Shown: positions 36,532-44,917 of the stretch, one piece after another | Numbering within the stretch: the stretch's first letter is position 1 | How the letters are laid out: every line of letters starts with the position of its first letter | NCBI RefSeq assembly: GCF_011516735.1 | Contig: NZ_WOSX01000001.1 | Location: 124,001 to 188,000, forward strand | Direction: 5' to 3' | From: Acetobacter fallax | Lineage (GTDB): Bacteria; Pseudomonadota; Alphaproteobacteria; Acetobacterales; Acetobacteraceae | Length of the DNA: 64,000 nt | Made by a program: the position numbers and the translations under genes | The notes under the pieces: model-generated | The model's input: the letters and a program-made list of their open reading frames with translations, nothing else | Database searches by the model: none | Told to the model about the DNA's origin: nothing

Positions 36532-37338
36532 ATGCGGGAACTGATCGAAACGGAACGCCTCAGACGGTTCGCAAAAAGAGCCGGCCGGTTCGCGCTTGAT
36601 CTGGTGCTGCCCCCCACCTGCACAGCGTGCGGGACAGAAGTGGATCAGCCGCATTCACTCTGCCCGGACTGCTTCATCCGCATGCATCCGATTGGAAAGC
36701 CCCGCTGCGATCAATGTGGGGTGCCGTTACCGGCTGAGAGTCATCTCGGATCCGATGCCCGATGCATGCGATGTGAACGGCACCCGCCACCCTGGTCGAA
36801 AGCACGGGCGGCCTATATTTATGACGATGGCTCGCGGGATCTCATCCTGAGTCTGAAATACGCGGACCGGACTGAAAACGCAGGCGTGCTGGCGCGGCAG
36901 ATGCTTCGCGCCGGAGACGACATCCTGGCGACAGCGGACATGCTGGTGCCGGTTCCGGTGCACTGGCGACGTCTCATGCAGCGTCGTTACAATCAGGCTG
37001 TCCTTCTTGCCCGTACTGTTGGAAAGCTTTCGAATACACCCATGCTTGTGGATGCTCTGAGACGCCCGCATGCTACCAGTCGGCTCGCGGGATTTTCACC
37101 TGGAGAGCGCGCAAAAGAGATGCATGACGCCATTACCGTGAAAGCTTCGCGAATAAAGGAGCTGAAAAATCGCCATGTGGTTGTGGTGGATGATATTCTG
37201 ACCACGGGAGCAACTGCGGCAGCATGCACCAGAGCGCTGCTGGATGCCGGAGCGGCGTCAGTCGCGCTACTTGCGGCAGCAAGAACGATCCCTCTCGACA
37301 GCGAAGATATCGATCGTCCTGAGGACTCCTGGCGATAA
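36532..37338 (+). CDS. comF: ComF family phosphoribosyltransferase-like protein
   Basis: 268 aa. Double zinc ribbon at the N-terminus (CTACG..CPDC, CDQCG..CMRC), then a type I phosphoribosyltransferase domain with VVVVDDILTTGATAAAC. ComF acts in DNA uptake in competent bacteria; in Alphaproteobacteria its role is less clear. Start ATG 36532 is chosen; the frame opens at 36475 within the promoter region. Confidence 0.92.
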   Translation: MRELIETERLRRFAKRAGRFALDLVLPPTCTACGTEVDQPHSLCPDCFIRMHPIGKPRCDQCGVPLPAESHLGSDARCMRCERHPPPWSKARAAYIYDDGSRDLILSLKYADRTENAGVLARQMLRAGDDILATADMLVPVPVHWRRLMQRRYNQAVLLARTVGKLSNTPMLVDALRRPHATSRLAGFSPGERAKEMHDAITVKASRIKELKNRHVVVVDDILTTGATAAACTRALLDAGAASVALLAAARTIPLDSEDIDRPEDSWR

Positions 37339-37573
37339 AGCCTGTCCATATCGGCTACCGGACTCAAATTCAGGGAAACTCCACATTTTTGTTGAAAATT
37401 CAGAGCAGAAAAGTAGTTCCACGGCCCTTTTTTCCCGAATCTGGCCGACATAAAGCCTGAGCTATGGCAACATCATGCCTTGTTGCGCGTATGACAGACC
37501 TGCAGGACGTGATAAGATCACCAGAATAACGTTTAGCTTCATGACAGACAGTAATTCTGAACAGATTAACCGG

Positions 37574-37849
37574 ATGACCATGCCCAGGGTTGAAATCTAT
37601 ACCCAGCCCGGATGCCCATATTGCATTCGTGCTGTCGCATTGCTGGAAAAGAAGGGTGTTTCTTTCCGGGAAATAAACGCACCACATGGCACGCCCGAAC
37701 GTCTGGAATCGCGTGACCGATCTGGGGGGCGGACGACCGTGCCGCAGATTTTCATTGATGACAGAGCGATTGGCGGATGTGACGATCTTTTCGCACTCGA
37801 CCGCCATGGTAAACTTGACTCCCTGTTGCATATCAGTGGAGCGCCATGA
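37574..37849 (+). CDS. grxC: Glutaredoxin 3
   Basis: 91 aa. Active site CPYC in EIYTQPGCPYCIRA, cis-Pro TVPQIFIDD and GGCDDL for glutathione binding. Dithiol glutaredoxin. The frame begins at 37475 but the family length supports ATG 37574 or 37580. Its stop overlaps the DUF1178 start (ATGA). Confidence 0.93.
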   Translation: MTMPRVEIYTQPGCPYCIRAVALLEKKGVSFREINAPHGTPERLESRDRSGGRTTVPQIFIDDRAIGGCDDLFALDRHGKLDSLLHISGAP

Positions 37850-38322
37850 TCCTCTACCAGCTCCGCTGCTCTGGTGCGCATGAGTTTGAAGGCTGGTTTC
37901 GTGACTCTGCCGCATTTGAGGATCAGGCCTGTCGCGGCCTGCTGGTTTGTCCCTTCTGCGGGATCAGCAAAGTCGATCGGGCTCTGATGGCGCCGGCTTT
38001 GCATTCAGCCCGTACGCCCGATAACACGATGGTCAGAGAGACTGCGGCAGACGTACCTCCTTCTTCATCCGATCAGACTGCCAGTGCAGCAAGTCCGATT
38101 CCGGATGTGCTGATGGCGACACTGCGCCGGCTTCGGCATCACGTTGAAACGTCATGTGAGAATGTTGGAGACCAGTTTGCTGACGAAGCTCTTCGTATCC
38201 ATCGTGGCGAGGCTGCCGAGCGGGGAATCTATGGAAACATGTCCGAAGAGCAGAAGGAAATTCTTGAGGATGAAGGCGTCGTGGCACAAGCTCTTCCCTG
38301 GGTTTCACGTGCCGACAGTTGA
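37846..38322 (+). CDS. DUF1178 family protein
   Basis: 158 aa. Starts MILYQLRCSGAHEFEGWFRDSAAFE and has the CPFCGISKVDRALMAP zinc-ribbon-like segment, then a low-complexity linker and the conserved C-terminal GIYGNMSEEQKEILEDEGV. Function unknown. Coupled to grxC, an arrangement seen in many Alphaproteobacteria. Confidence 0.9.
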   Translation: MILYQLRCSGAHEFEGWFRDSAAFEDQACRGLLVCPFCGISKVDRALMAPALHSARTPDNTMVRETAADVPPSSSDQTASAASPIPDVLMATLRRLRHHVETSCENVGDQFADEALRIHRGEAAERGIYGNMSEEQKEILEDEGVVAQALPWVSRADS

Positions 38323-38439
38323 CATGGCGGAGCTCATCAGACCCGGTTCGGCACCGGATCAGCCAGAAAGGCAACACAGGTGGAAACCGATTCTGTTCAC
38401 AAGGCAGCCTCTCAGACTGACAGCGACAGGATCGTGGAT

Positions 38440-38958
38440 ATGCGCTTTTTCGGAAGGGTGACGCGGGCAATTCACACTTTGCCTGCCCGTATGCCTGCTG
38501 CTTTTGCCGCGTTTCTTTTTCTGGCATCGGGGCTCGCTTATGCTGACCCGGACACGAAAGCGCCCGGGTTACCGGCTTCGGGTCCTGAGTTTGGTTACTG
38601 GCTGAGCGAGAAACATGACGGTGTCTTTCATGTCGCGCGATGCGGGGATGCGATCTGCGGCACACTTGTCGGGTTGCAGTATAAACCTTCCGAACCCGTC
38701 CCGGTGAGCAAAGATGGTAAGTCAGAATGCGGCCTGGTCATGCTGACTGATTTTAAACCCATGTCCGACGATCCTGGTCGTTGGGCGGGGCGCATTCTCG
38801 ATCCGGACACAGGTAATGTTTACCATGCGCAGATATGGTCGCCGCATCCGGATGTGCTGAAGCTGCGGGGCTACATCATGATTCCGATTTTTGGCGAAAC
38901 GCAGACATGGACCCGTTATGCCGGGTCAATCGGTGCCGGCTGCCGGCTGCCGCAATAA
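38440..38958 (+). CDS. DUF2147 exported protein
   Basis: 172 aa from ATG 38440 (frame open from a GTG at 38380). A signal peptide ends near GLAYADP. The mature part has the DUF2147 pattern: GYWLSEKHDGVFHVARCGDAICG, GRILDPDTGNVYHAQI, LKLRGYIMIPIFGETQTWTR. Periplasmic beta-barrel-like protein, function unknown. Confidence 0.85.
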   Translation: MRFFGRVTRAIHTLPARMPAAFAAFLFLASGLAYADPDTKAPGLPASGPEFGYWLSEKHDGVFHVARCGDAICGTLVGLQYKPSEPVPVSKDGKSECGLVMLTDFKPMSDDPGRWAGRILDPDTGNVYHAQIWSPHPDVLKLRGYIMIPIFGETQTWTRYAGSIGAGCRLPQ

Positions 38959-39016
38959 CAATAAGGCCACACGGATGCCTGGTGTGGATGACACACTTCG
39001 TCTCTGATGTGACAGG

Positions 39017-40339
39017 ATGAATAAAAGGACGTTAGCAGGGATGAAGAAGACACTCGGCCGCCGCCTGTTCGGTCTCTCGGTCATAGGCGCGGGTCTGGCA
39101 GATGCTCTGAAATCAGCGTTTGCTGATGACGCTCCCCCCCCTCCGCCAGCACCCATACCAAAAGGAGCGCTGAAGAAATCCACGCCGGAAGCGGCCGCCA
39201 GGAAATCCGGTCCGCGCACACTGTGTTATGTCGGTGGCTATACAAAGCATGGTCCACCTGATGCGAATGCAAAAGGCATTACGCTGTTCGAAATGGATAC
39301 GACATCAGGCGTGCTAACACAGCTGGGCAAGGTGACCCCCACCGATAATCCGTCTTTCCTTGCCTTATCACCTGACCGGCGATTCCTTTATGTTGTGAAT
39401 GAAGTCAGCGATTTCGGATCTGAGAAAAGCGGAGCAGTGACTGCATTTGCCATTGATCAGCATACCGGCGTACTGACGAAACTGAATACAGTCGCAAGTG
39501 GAGGTGCCGATCCCGCACATCTGAGCGTGCATCCGTCCGGCCATTATCTGCTGGTTGCTAATTACACGAGCGGCAGCGTGACCGTGATCCGGATCGAGGC
39601 GGATGGCAGTCTCGGCGAGCGCACGGATCTTGTGCATAATTCCGGCCCGAAGATGCCAGAGCGAGCGGCCGATAATCCGCCTGGCAATTTTGCCGTGAGC
39701 GACCACTCTGGCCCGCATGCGCACATGATTCAGGCCGATATGGCCGCGAAATTCGTTCTGGTCGCTGATGCCGGCCTTGATCGCGTCTATGTGTGGAAGC
39801 TCGATCCGGACAAGGGTGTGCTGATTCCGGCGGCAAAACCCTGGTTCAGTATGGAGCCGGGGTCCGCGCCGCGCCACTTCTGTTTCAGCCTTGATGGCAA
39901 GGTCATCTACATCCTCGGTGAGCAGAATTCACGCATCGTGGTTGCGGATTATGATACCGAAACAGGTGCCATCTCTCCGCGGCAGACGGCTGCCACGGTC
40001 ACCGGACGCTTCCGTGGCAGCACTATCGCAGCGGAAATCATTCTTCATCCGAATGGAAAATATCTTTACGTCACCAATCGGATTGGTGACTCGATTGCCT
40101 GCTTCCGGGTGAAGGATGATGGGTCGATCGAGTTGTTTGATGAGGTGTGGGAGCATGCTGATTACGGTCGGGCGATCAGCTTCGATCCGACCGGCAATTT
40201 CATGCTCGTCGCAAACCAGCGCAGCGATTCCATCACCTCATTCCGTGTGAACGGTCAGACCGGAGCTCTGGAGTTCACGTGGAACTTCACACCCGTCGGA
40301 ACGCCGAGTGCGTTTGCGTTCGTAACCCTGGAAGGCTGA
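39017..40339 (+). CDS. Exported lactonase, 6-phosphogluconolactonase-like beta-propeller
   Basis: 440 aa. The N-terminus has a twin-arginine-like RRLFGLS followed by a hydrophobic stretch and a Pro-rich linker. A seven-bladed propeller of the YbhE/Pgl family follows: YVGGYTK, NPSFLALSPDRRFLYVVNE, GSAPRHFCFSLDGKVIYILGE, FDPTGNFMLVANQRSDSI. A periplasmic location would suit lactones made by membrane sugar dehydrogenases in acetic acid bacteria, but cytoplasmic Pgl activity is the family precedent. Substrate inferred. Confidence 0.87.
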   Translation: MNKRTLAGMKKTLGRRLFGLSVIGAGLADALKSAFADDAPPPPPAPIPKGALKKSTPEAAARKSGPRTLCYVGGYTKHGPPDANAKGITLFEMDTTSGVLTQLGKVTPTDNPSFLALSPDRRFLYVVNEVSDFGSEKSGAVTAFAIDQHTGVLTKLNTVASGGADPAHLSVHPSGHYLLVANYTSGSVTVIRIEADGSLGERTDLVHNSGPKMPERAADNPPGNFAVSDHSGPHAHMIQADMAAKFVLVADAGLDRVYVWKLDPDKGVLIPAAKPWFSMEPGSAPRHFCFSLDGKVIYILGEQNSRIVVADYDTETGAISPRQTAATVTGRFRGSTIAAEIILHPNGKYLYVTNRIGDSIACFRVKDDGSIELFDEVWEHADYGRAISFDPTGNFMLVANQRSDSITSFRVNGQTGALEFTWNFTPVGTPSAFAFVTLEG

Positions 40340-40468
40340 GTGAAGGGTCTGGTCTCTGCAGACAAGGACCATGCTGCATTCACTGGACTGTGAGATCACA
40401 ACAGATTAGGCCTGCTTTCCAGAGCAAATAAGTCGACCTAACGAGGAAGGCAGGCTGATCGGCCATCC

Positions 40469-40921
40469 ATGACTGTTCCGGTTACTCCTGCGACACGGCA
40501 GCGTTGCTGCCGCTGGCTTATCGTCGCGCTGACACTGATCGGTCTGCTGGGACAGCTTTCCCTGCAGGGGCTGTCGATGCCTGGTGACACGCCAAGAGCG
40601 ACGATACTGCGCCTGACAGGGATAGATATCAGCCCCACGCATAATGACGCAGGGCCGATGTCGTCATCGATGCATCACCATCACATTATGCATGAACAGA
40701 TGGCGTCGGGTGCTCCCCACCAGACACATCATCAGCATGATGTGGGCTGTGCGCTCTGTCCTTTGCTGATGATTTTCGGCGTTATTCTGACAGCAGCGAT
40801 TTTTCTGCCCGGGATCTCAGGTGCCTGTCTGCTTATGCGCCGACTGTTCGCTCAGCCACGCGCACCACCTGTTTTCGCCCGTCTTCTGCCTCCCTTACGA
40901 GGACCTCCCGGTCTGATCTGA
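40469..40921 (+). CDS. DUF2946-type His/Met-rich membrane protein
   Basis: 150 aa. An N-terminal helix (LIVALTLIGLLGQLSL), then a His/Met-rich loop (SSSMHHHHIMHEQM, HQTHHQHDVGCALCPLL) and a second helix. This layout fits DUF2946 proteins that often lie beside copper genes. The next gene, 93 bp away on the same strand, is an OprC-like copper receptor. A periplasmic copper-binding role is inferred from residues and context. Confidence 0.8.
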   Translation: MTVPVTPATRQRCCRWLIVALTLIGLLGQLSLQGLSMPGDTPRATILRLTGIDISPTHNDAGPMSSSMHHHHIMHEQMASGAPHQTHHQHDVGCALCPLLMIFGVILTAAIFLPGISGACLLMRRLFAQPRAPPVFARLLPPLRGPPGLI

Positions 40922-41014
40922 CTGCTTCCGCCGGCACATATGACGGCCATTCGCATGAAGCGGATGACACGTTGTGTGGCCCGACTGCTGCCCGGATCAT
41001 GACAGGACATCCCT

Positions 41015-43246
41015 ATGTGTGGATTCAGCCGAAGACGGAGTCTGCCTGGCTCCGTCTTCACGGCCGGCCTGACGATAGCCAGCCTGAGCCCTTTACCTTT
41101 TATCGCGCCCGCCAGGGCACAGACGATGATGATGAAAACCCCGTCTGACGAGAGCATCGCAACTCCTGGTCCGACGCATCCTGAGACAGCCATGACCATG
41201 CTGTCCGCCGGACGGTCATCCGTTGCCGTGACCGGCATTGAAGCACGGGACAGGGAATATCTCTCTGTAAACGGCCTTCGTGTGCCGTTTGTTCACAGCC
41301 CGGATACAACGTCACTGTTCCGGCACAGCCTCGGTTTCAGCACATATTCTGCCGGTGGTGTTTCAGCGCTTCCAGTGCTGAATGGGATGGCGGACGACCG
41401 TGTTGCTACGATTGTGGACGGAATGCGAATTGAGTCCGCCTGCCCGAACCACATGAACCCGGCGCTCTCTTATGTAGACCCTGATTCTGTTTCAAAGGCT
41501 GTCGCGACTTCCGGAATTACCCCGGTCAGTATTGGTGGCGACAGTATTGGCGGAACGATTGAAGTCGAACGGAGAGATCCTCAATTTGCTGAGAAGGGAA
41601 AAATCCTCGTCACCGGGCATGTGCGAGGCGATTACCGGAGTAATGGTGGTGGGTCGGGCGCATCCGGTTCCGTCACGGTTGCAAATGATCTGCTCAGCCT
41701 GCGCTATTCAGGATCCTACTCGCATGCCAGCAACTACCATACCGGCGGAGATGGGCGGCAGGTACGCTCAACAAGTTACCTCAGCTTCAATCATGCGGTA
41801 ACTGCCGGATTGCGAAAGGATAACCATCTCGTTGCCATTACTTTTGGACAGCAGGACATTCCTTACGAAGGCTTCCCAAACCAGTACATGGATATGACCA
41901 ACAACCGGTCAACTTACGTTAACGGGAAATATAAAGGCGATTTCGACTGGGGAACACTGGAGGCGAGAGGGTTCTGGCAGCGCGTCGATCACGCCATGGA
42001 CATGATGAGCGACAAAGGCGGGCATTCCGCCACAACCGGCATGCCAATGGATACAGACTCCCGCACGGCCGGATATTCACTCAAAGCAACCATTCCGCTT
42101 GGGTCAAATCATACACTACGCCTCGGAAGTGAGTTCGATCATAACGGTCTGAATGACTGGTGGCCGCCGCTACAGGGAAGTACGATGATGGGGCCGGACA
42201 CCTTCCATAACATCAATAACGGCCACCGTGACCGTCTTGGTCACTATGTCGAATGGAATGCGCAATGGCTCCCGCATCTCTCGACTGAGTTGGGTTTTCG
42301 CAATGACCTGGTCATGATGAATACGGGTCCCGTGTCGCCGTACTCCTGGAGCAGCATGATGTCCATGGCCGACGCGACGGCCGCACGACAGTTCAATGCC
42401 ACCTCACGCGGTCGCACCGATACCAATTTCGATGTAACGGCACTGGTCCACTGGCATGCGCTCGATAGTCTGATGATTGAGGGTGGATACGCGCGGAAAA
42501 CGCGGTCTCCCAATCTGTATGAGCGTTACGCCTGGGCAACAGGAAACATGGCGACCAGTATGATTGGCTGGTTCGGAGACGGAAACGGGTATGTCGGGAA
42601 CCTGAAACTGACGCCGGAAGTTGCGAACACAGCCAGCTTTACGCTGACCTGGCACGACCCGGAGCATCATGCCTGGGAGATAAAGGTTCAGCCTTATTAC
42701 ACCTATACCCACAACTATATTAACGTTGTCCGCATCGGGGAATTTTCAAACGGACTTTCAAAATTACAGTTTGTGAATCATAATGCGCAAAGTTATGGCA
42801 TCAACGCGTCCGGTTCCCGACAACTCTGGAAAACGACCGTGTTCGGCACGGGCGAACTCAGAGCCAACGTCAACTGGGTTCGCGGACAGGATCTGGTGAA
42901 CCATTCCGGACTTTATCATCAGATGCCGACGAACGGCACCGTGGGTCTTCATGAAACGTTTGAGAACTGGACCGGTCGGGTTGAGGTCACGCTTGTAAAG
43001 TCAAAAAGTACTGTTGACTGGATCCGAAATGAACCCAGGACACCCGGTTATGCACTTCTGGGAATAGGAGGGAGCTATCGATGGCGGAACTTCACTCTGG
43101 ATGCCAGCATCGATAATATCTGCAATCAGAAATATTATCTGCCACTCGGGGGACTTTCCCTTGGCGATTACAAGGCGACGGGCGTTTTGTCGCCACTGGC
43201 CGGAATGGGCCGATCGTTTAATCTGAGTCTCACGGCATCGTTCTGA
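41015..43246 (+). CDS. TonB-dependent receptor, OprC-like copper receptor
   Basis: 743 aa. Signal peptide (to about residue 36), plug domain with ATIVDGMRIESACPNHMNPALSYVDP, then a 22-strand barrel ending in an aromatic-type C-terminus (RSFNLSLTASF). The CPNHMNP loop corresponds to the Cys/Met/His copper-binding segment of P. aeruginosa OprC. Met and His are common elsewhere (for example MDMMSDKGGHSATTGMPMD). AGGA precedes ATG 41015. Uptake of copper is the best reading; no Fur-like box is evident. Confidence 0.87.
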   Translation: MCGFSRRRSLPGSVFTAGLTIASLSPLPFIAPARAQTMMMKTPSDESIATPGPTHPETAMTMLSAGRSSVAVTGIEARDREYLSVNGLRVPFVHSPDTTSLFRHSLGFSTYSAGGVSALPVLNGMADDRVATIVDGMRIESACPNHMNPALSYVDPDSVSKAVATSGITPVSIGGDSIGGTIEVERRDPQFAEKGKILVTGHVRGDYRSNGGGSGASGSVTVANDLLSLRYSGSYSHASNYHTGGDGRQVRSTSYLSFNHAVTAGLRKDNHLVAITFGQQDIPYEGFPNQYMDMTNNRSTYVNGKYKGDFDWGTLEARGFWQRVDHAMDMMSDKGGHSATTGMPMDTDSRTAGYSLKATIPLGSNHTLRLGSEFDHNGLNDWWPPLQGSTMMGPDTFHNINNGHRDRLGHYVEWNAQWLPHLSTELGFRNDLVMMNTGPVSPYSWSSMMSMADATAARQFNATSRGRTDTNFDVTALVHWHALDSLMIEGGYARKTRSPNLYERYAWATGNMATSMIGWFGDGNGYVGNLKLTPEVANTASFTLTWHDPEHHAWEIKVQPYYTYTHNYINVVRIGEFSNGLSKLQFVNHNAQSYGINASGSRQLWKTTVFGTGELRANVNWVRGQDLVNHSGLYHQMPTNGTVGLHETFENWTGRVEVTLVKSKSTVDWIRNEPRTPGYALLGIGGSYRWRNFTLDASIDNICNQKYYLPLGGLSLGDYKATGVLSPLAGMGRSFNLSLTASF

Positions 43247-43281
43247 GCGATAATCGGGTCTTTTTGGGGAAGGCTGGTGAG

Positions 43282-43306
43282 GGGCAGGGGTTTGCGAGAC
43301 CTGCCC
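43282..43306 (+). terminator. Hairpin after the TonB receptor gene
   Basis: GGGCAGG/CCTGCCC 7-bp GC-rich stem, 35 nt after the receptor stop, followed by a short ATTTTC run. Probable operon end. Confidence 0.45.
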
Positions 43307-43424
43307 GATCCGGTATTTTCAGATAATGGATTTGCTGTGTAAAAAGGCAACTGGCATCCTCAAAGTTGGGGACACAGCCGGAATCGGAAAGTATCACTCT
43401 GATCATCCAGCCACAGCTTTAGCT

Positions 43425-43772
43425 TTACAGCGAATATCCGGCCCGACGCGCGATGAGGATTGTCAGCAGGTAAAGCACGACTGTCACGGAACATCCGACG
43501 AGCAATGCCGGCCAGAACGGAACGCCCCGACGCATCAGCCAGGGGATCAGGAGAAACATCGGCAGAGAGGGAATAACGTAAAAGAACGTCGCTGACACAT
43601 GCGTTTCCATACGTACAGGATCATGGGTCTCCAGCCAGAGCCAGATCATCCCGAAGACGGAAATAAGGGGAAGGGATGCGACAAGTGCCCCCAGCGCCGG
43701 ATAACGGCGTGCGATTGTGGAAATCAGTGCGATCAACACGCCAGACAGCGCTGCTTTGAGAAAGAAGAACAT
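43425..43772 (-). CDS. DUF3147 family membrane protein
   Basis: 115 aa, four predicted helices. Starts MFFFLKAALSGVLIALIST and has ARRYPALGALVASLPLIS and LIPWLMRRGVPFWPALL, the DUF3147 pattern. Function unknown. ATG 43772 is preferred over 43832 on family length. Confidence 0.85.
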   Translation of the reverse strand: MFFFLKAALSGVLIALISTIARRYPALGALVASLPLISVFGMIWLWLETHDPVRMETHVSATFFYVIPSLPMFLLIPWLMRRGVPFWPALLVGCSVTVVLYLLTILIARRAGYSL

Positions 43773-43933
43773 CAGGCCGGATTTCCCGTACACTCCAGAC
43801 ACGTGACCGGAGACCATATACCGGGGCTGCATCCCGCTCTGAACATGACGTTGATCACGATCATTCCTTTTTTCCTTCAGCTTATTCTAACCTGCGTCCC
43901 GGTATTCACCAATCCGGACGGGAGAGCCTGACG

Positions 43934-44917
43934 ATGTTCGCCATGCAGCTCAAAAAGCCTCGCACGCCTCTTGAATGGGTTGAATTACCAGACCCTGAAC
44001 CCGGCGAAGGCCAGATCAGAGTCAGGGTTTCCGCATGCGGGGTCTGTCGCACGGATCTGCATGTCGTTGATGGCGATCTGACGCACCCGAAGCTGCCGAT
44101 CGTTCCAGGACACGAAATCGTGGGTCGGGTTGATATGATCGGCCCCGGCGTGACGGATCTCAAAATCGGTGAACGCGTGGGAATTCCCTGGCTGGGTCAT
44201 ACCTGCGGGCATTGCCTTTACTGTGACGAAGGCAAGGAGAATCTGTGTGATCATCCGCTCTTTACCGGTTACACCCGTAACGGAGGCTATGCCACGTTAA
44301 CTGTTGCCGATGCGCATTATGCCTTTCCTCTTGGCGAAACAGGGGATGACATTTCACTGGCGCCACTGCTCTGCGCCGGTCTGATCGGATGGCGATCGCT
44401 GTCCCATGCGGGAAACGGAAAAAAAATCGGTCTTTATGGCTTCGGCGCGGCGGCACACATCATCACGCAGGTGCTGCGCTGGCAGGGCAGGGAGGTTTAT
44501 GCTTTCACCAGCCCGGGAGATACGGAAAAACAGTCCTTTGCGCGTTCTCTGGGTGCCGTCTGGGCTGGCAGTTCGGACGAAATGCCACCAGAGACGCTCG
44601 ACGGAGCAATTATATTCGCGCCAGTCGGCTCTCTTGTTCCCGCTGCTCTTCGGGCAATCCGCAAGGGATGCCGGGTGGTTTGTGCCGGAATCCATATGAG
44701 CGAGATCCCGGCGTTTTCGTATGACATCCTCTGGGAAGAGCGCGAAATCGTCTCCATCGCTAATCTCACCCGTCAGGATGGGATCGACTTTCTGTCACTC
44801 GTGCCAAAAATTGGTATCAAAACGACAACGACGCCATACCCGCTGCGGCAGGCCAATCAGGCTCTGGATGATCTGCGTCACGGACGCTTCGACGGAGCGG
44901 CTGTGCTCGTGCCCTGA
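43934..44917 (+). CDS. Zinc-dependent alcohol dehydrogenase
   Basis: 327 aa. MDR-family dehydrogenase. Catalytic zinc ligands lie in ACGVCRTDLH and GHEIVGRV; structural zinc cysteines in CGHCLYCDEGKENLC; nucleotide-binding segment LYGFGAAAHIITQV. Resembles the AdhA/propanol-preferring branch. Its TGA stop abuts the stop of the convergent phytochrome gene. Physiological alcohol or aldehyde unknown. Confidence 0.92.
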   Translation: MFAMQLKKPRTPLEWVELPDPEPGEGQIRVRVSACGVCRTDLHVVDGDLTHPKLPIVPGHEIVGRVDMIGPGVTDLKIGERVGIPWLGHTCGHCLYCDEGKENLCDHPLFTGYTRNGGYATLTVADAHYAFPLGETGDDISLAPLLCAGLIGWRSLSHAGNGKKIGLYGFGAAAHIITQVLRWQGREVYAFTSPGDTEKQSFARSLGAVWAGSSDEMPPETLDGAIIFAPVGSLVPAALRAIRKGCRVVCAGIHMSEIPAFSYDILWEEREIVSIANLTRQDGIDFLSLVPKIGIKTTTTPYPLRQANQALDDLRHGRFDGAAVLVP

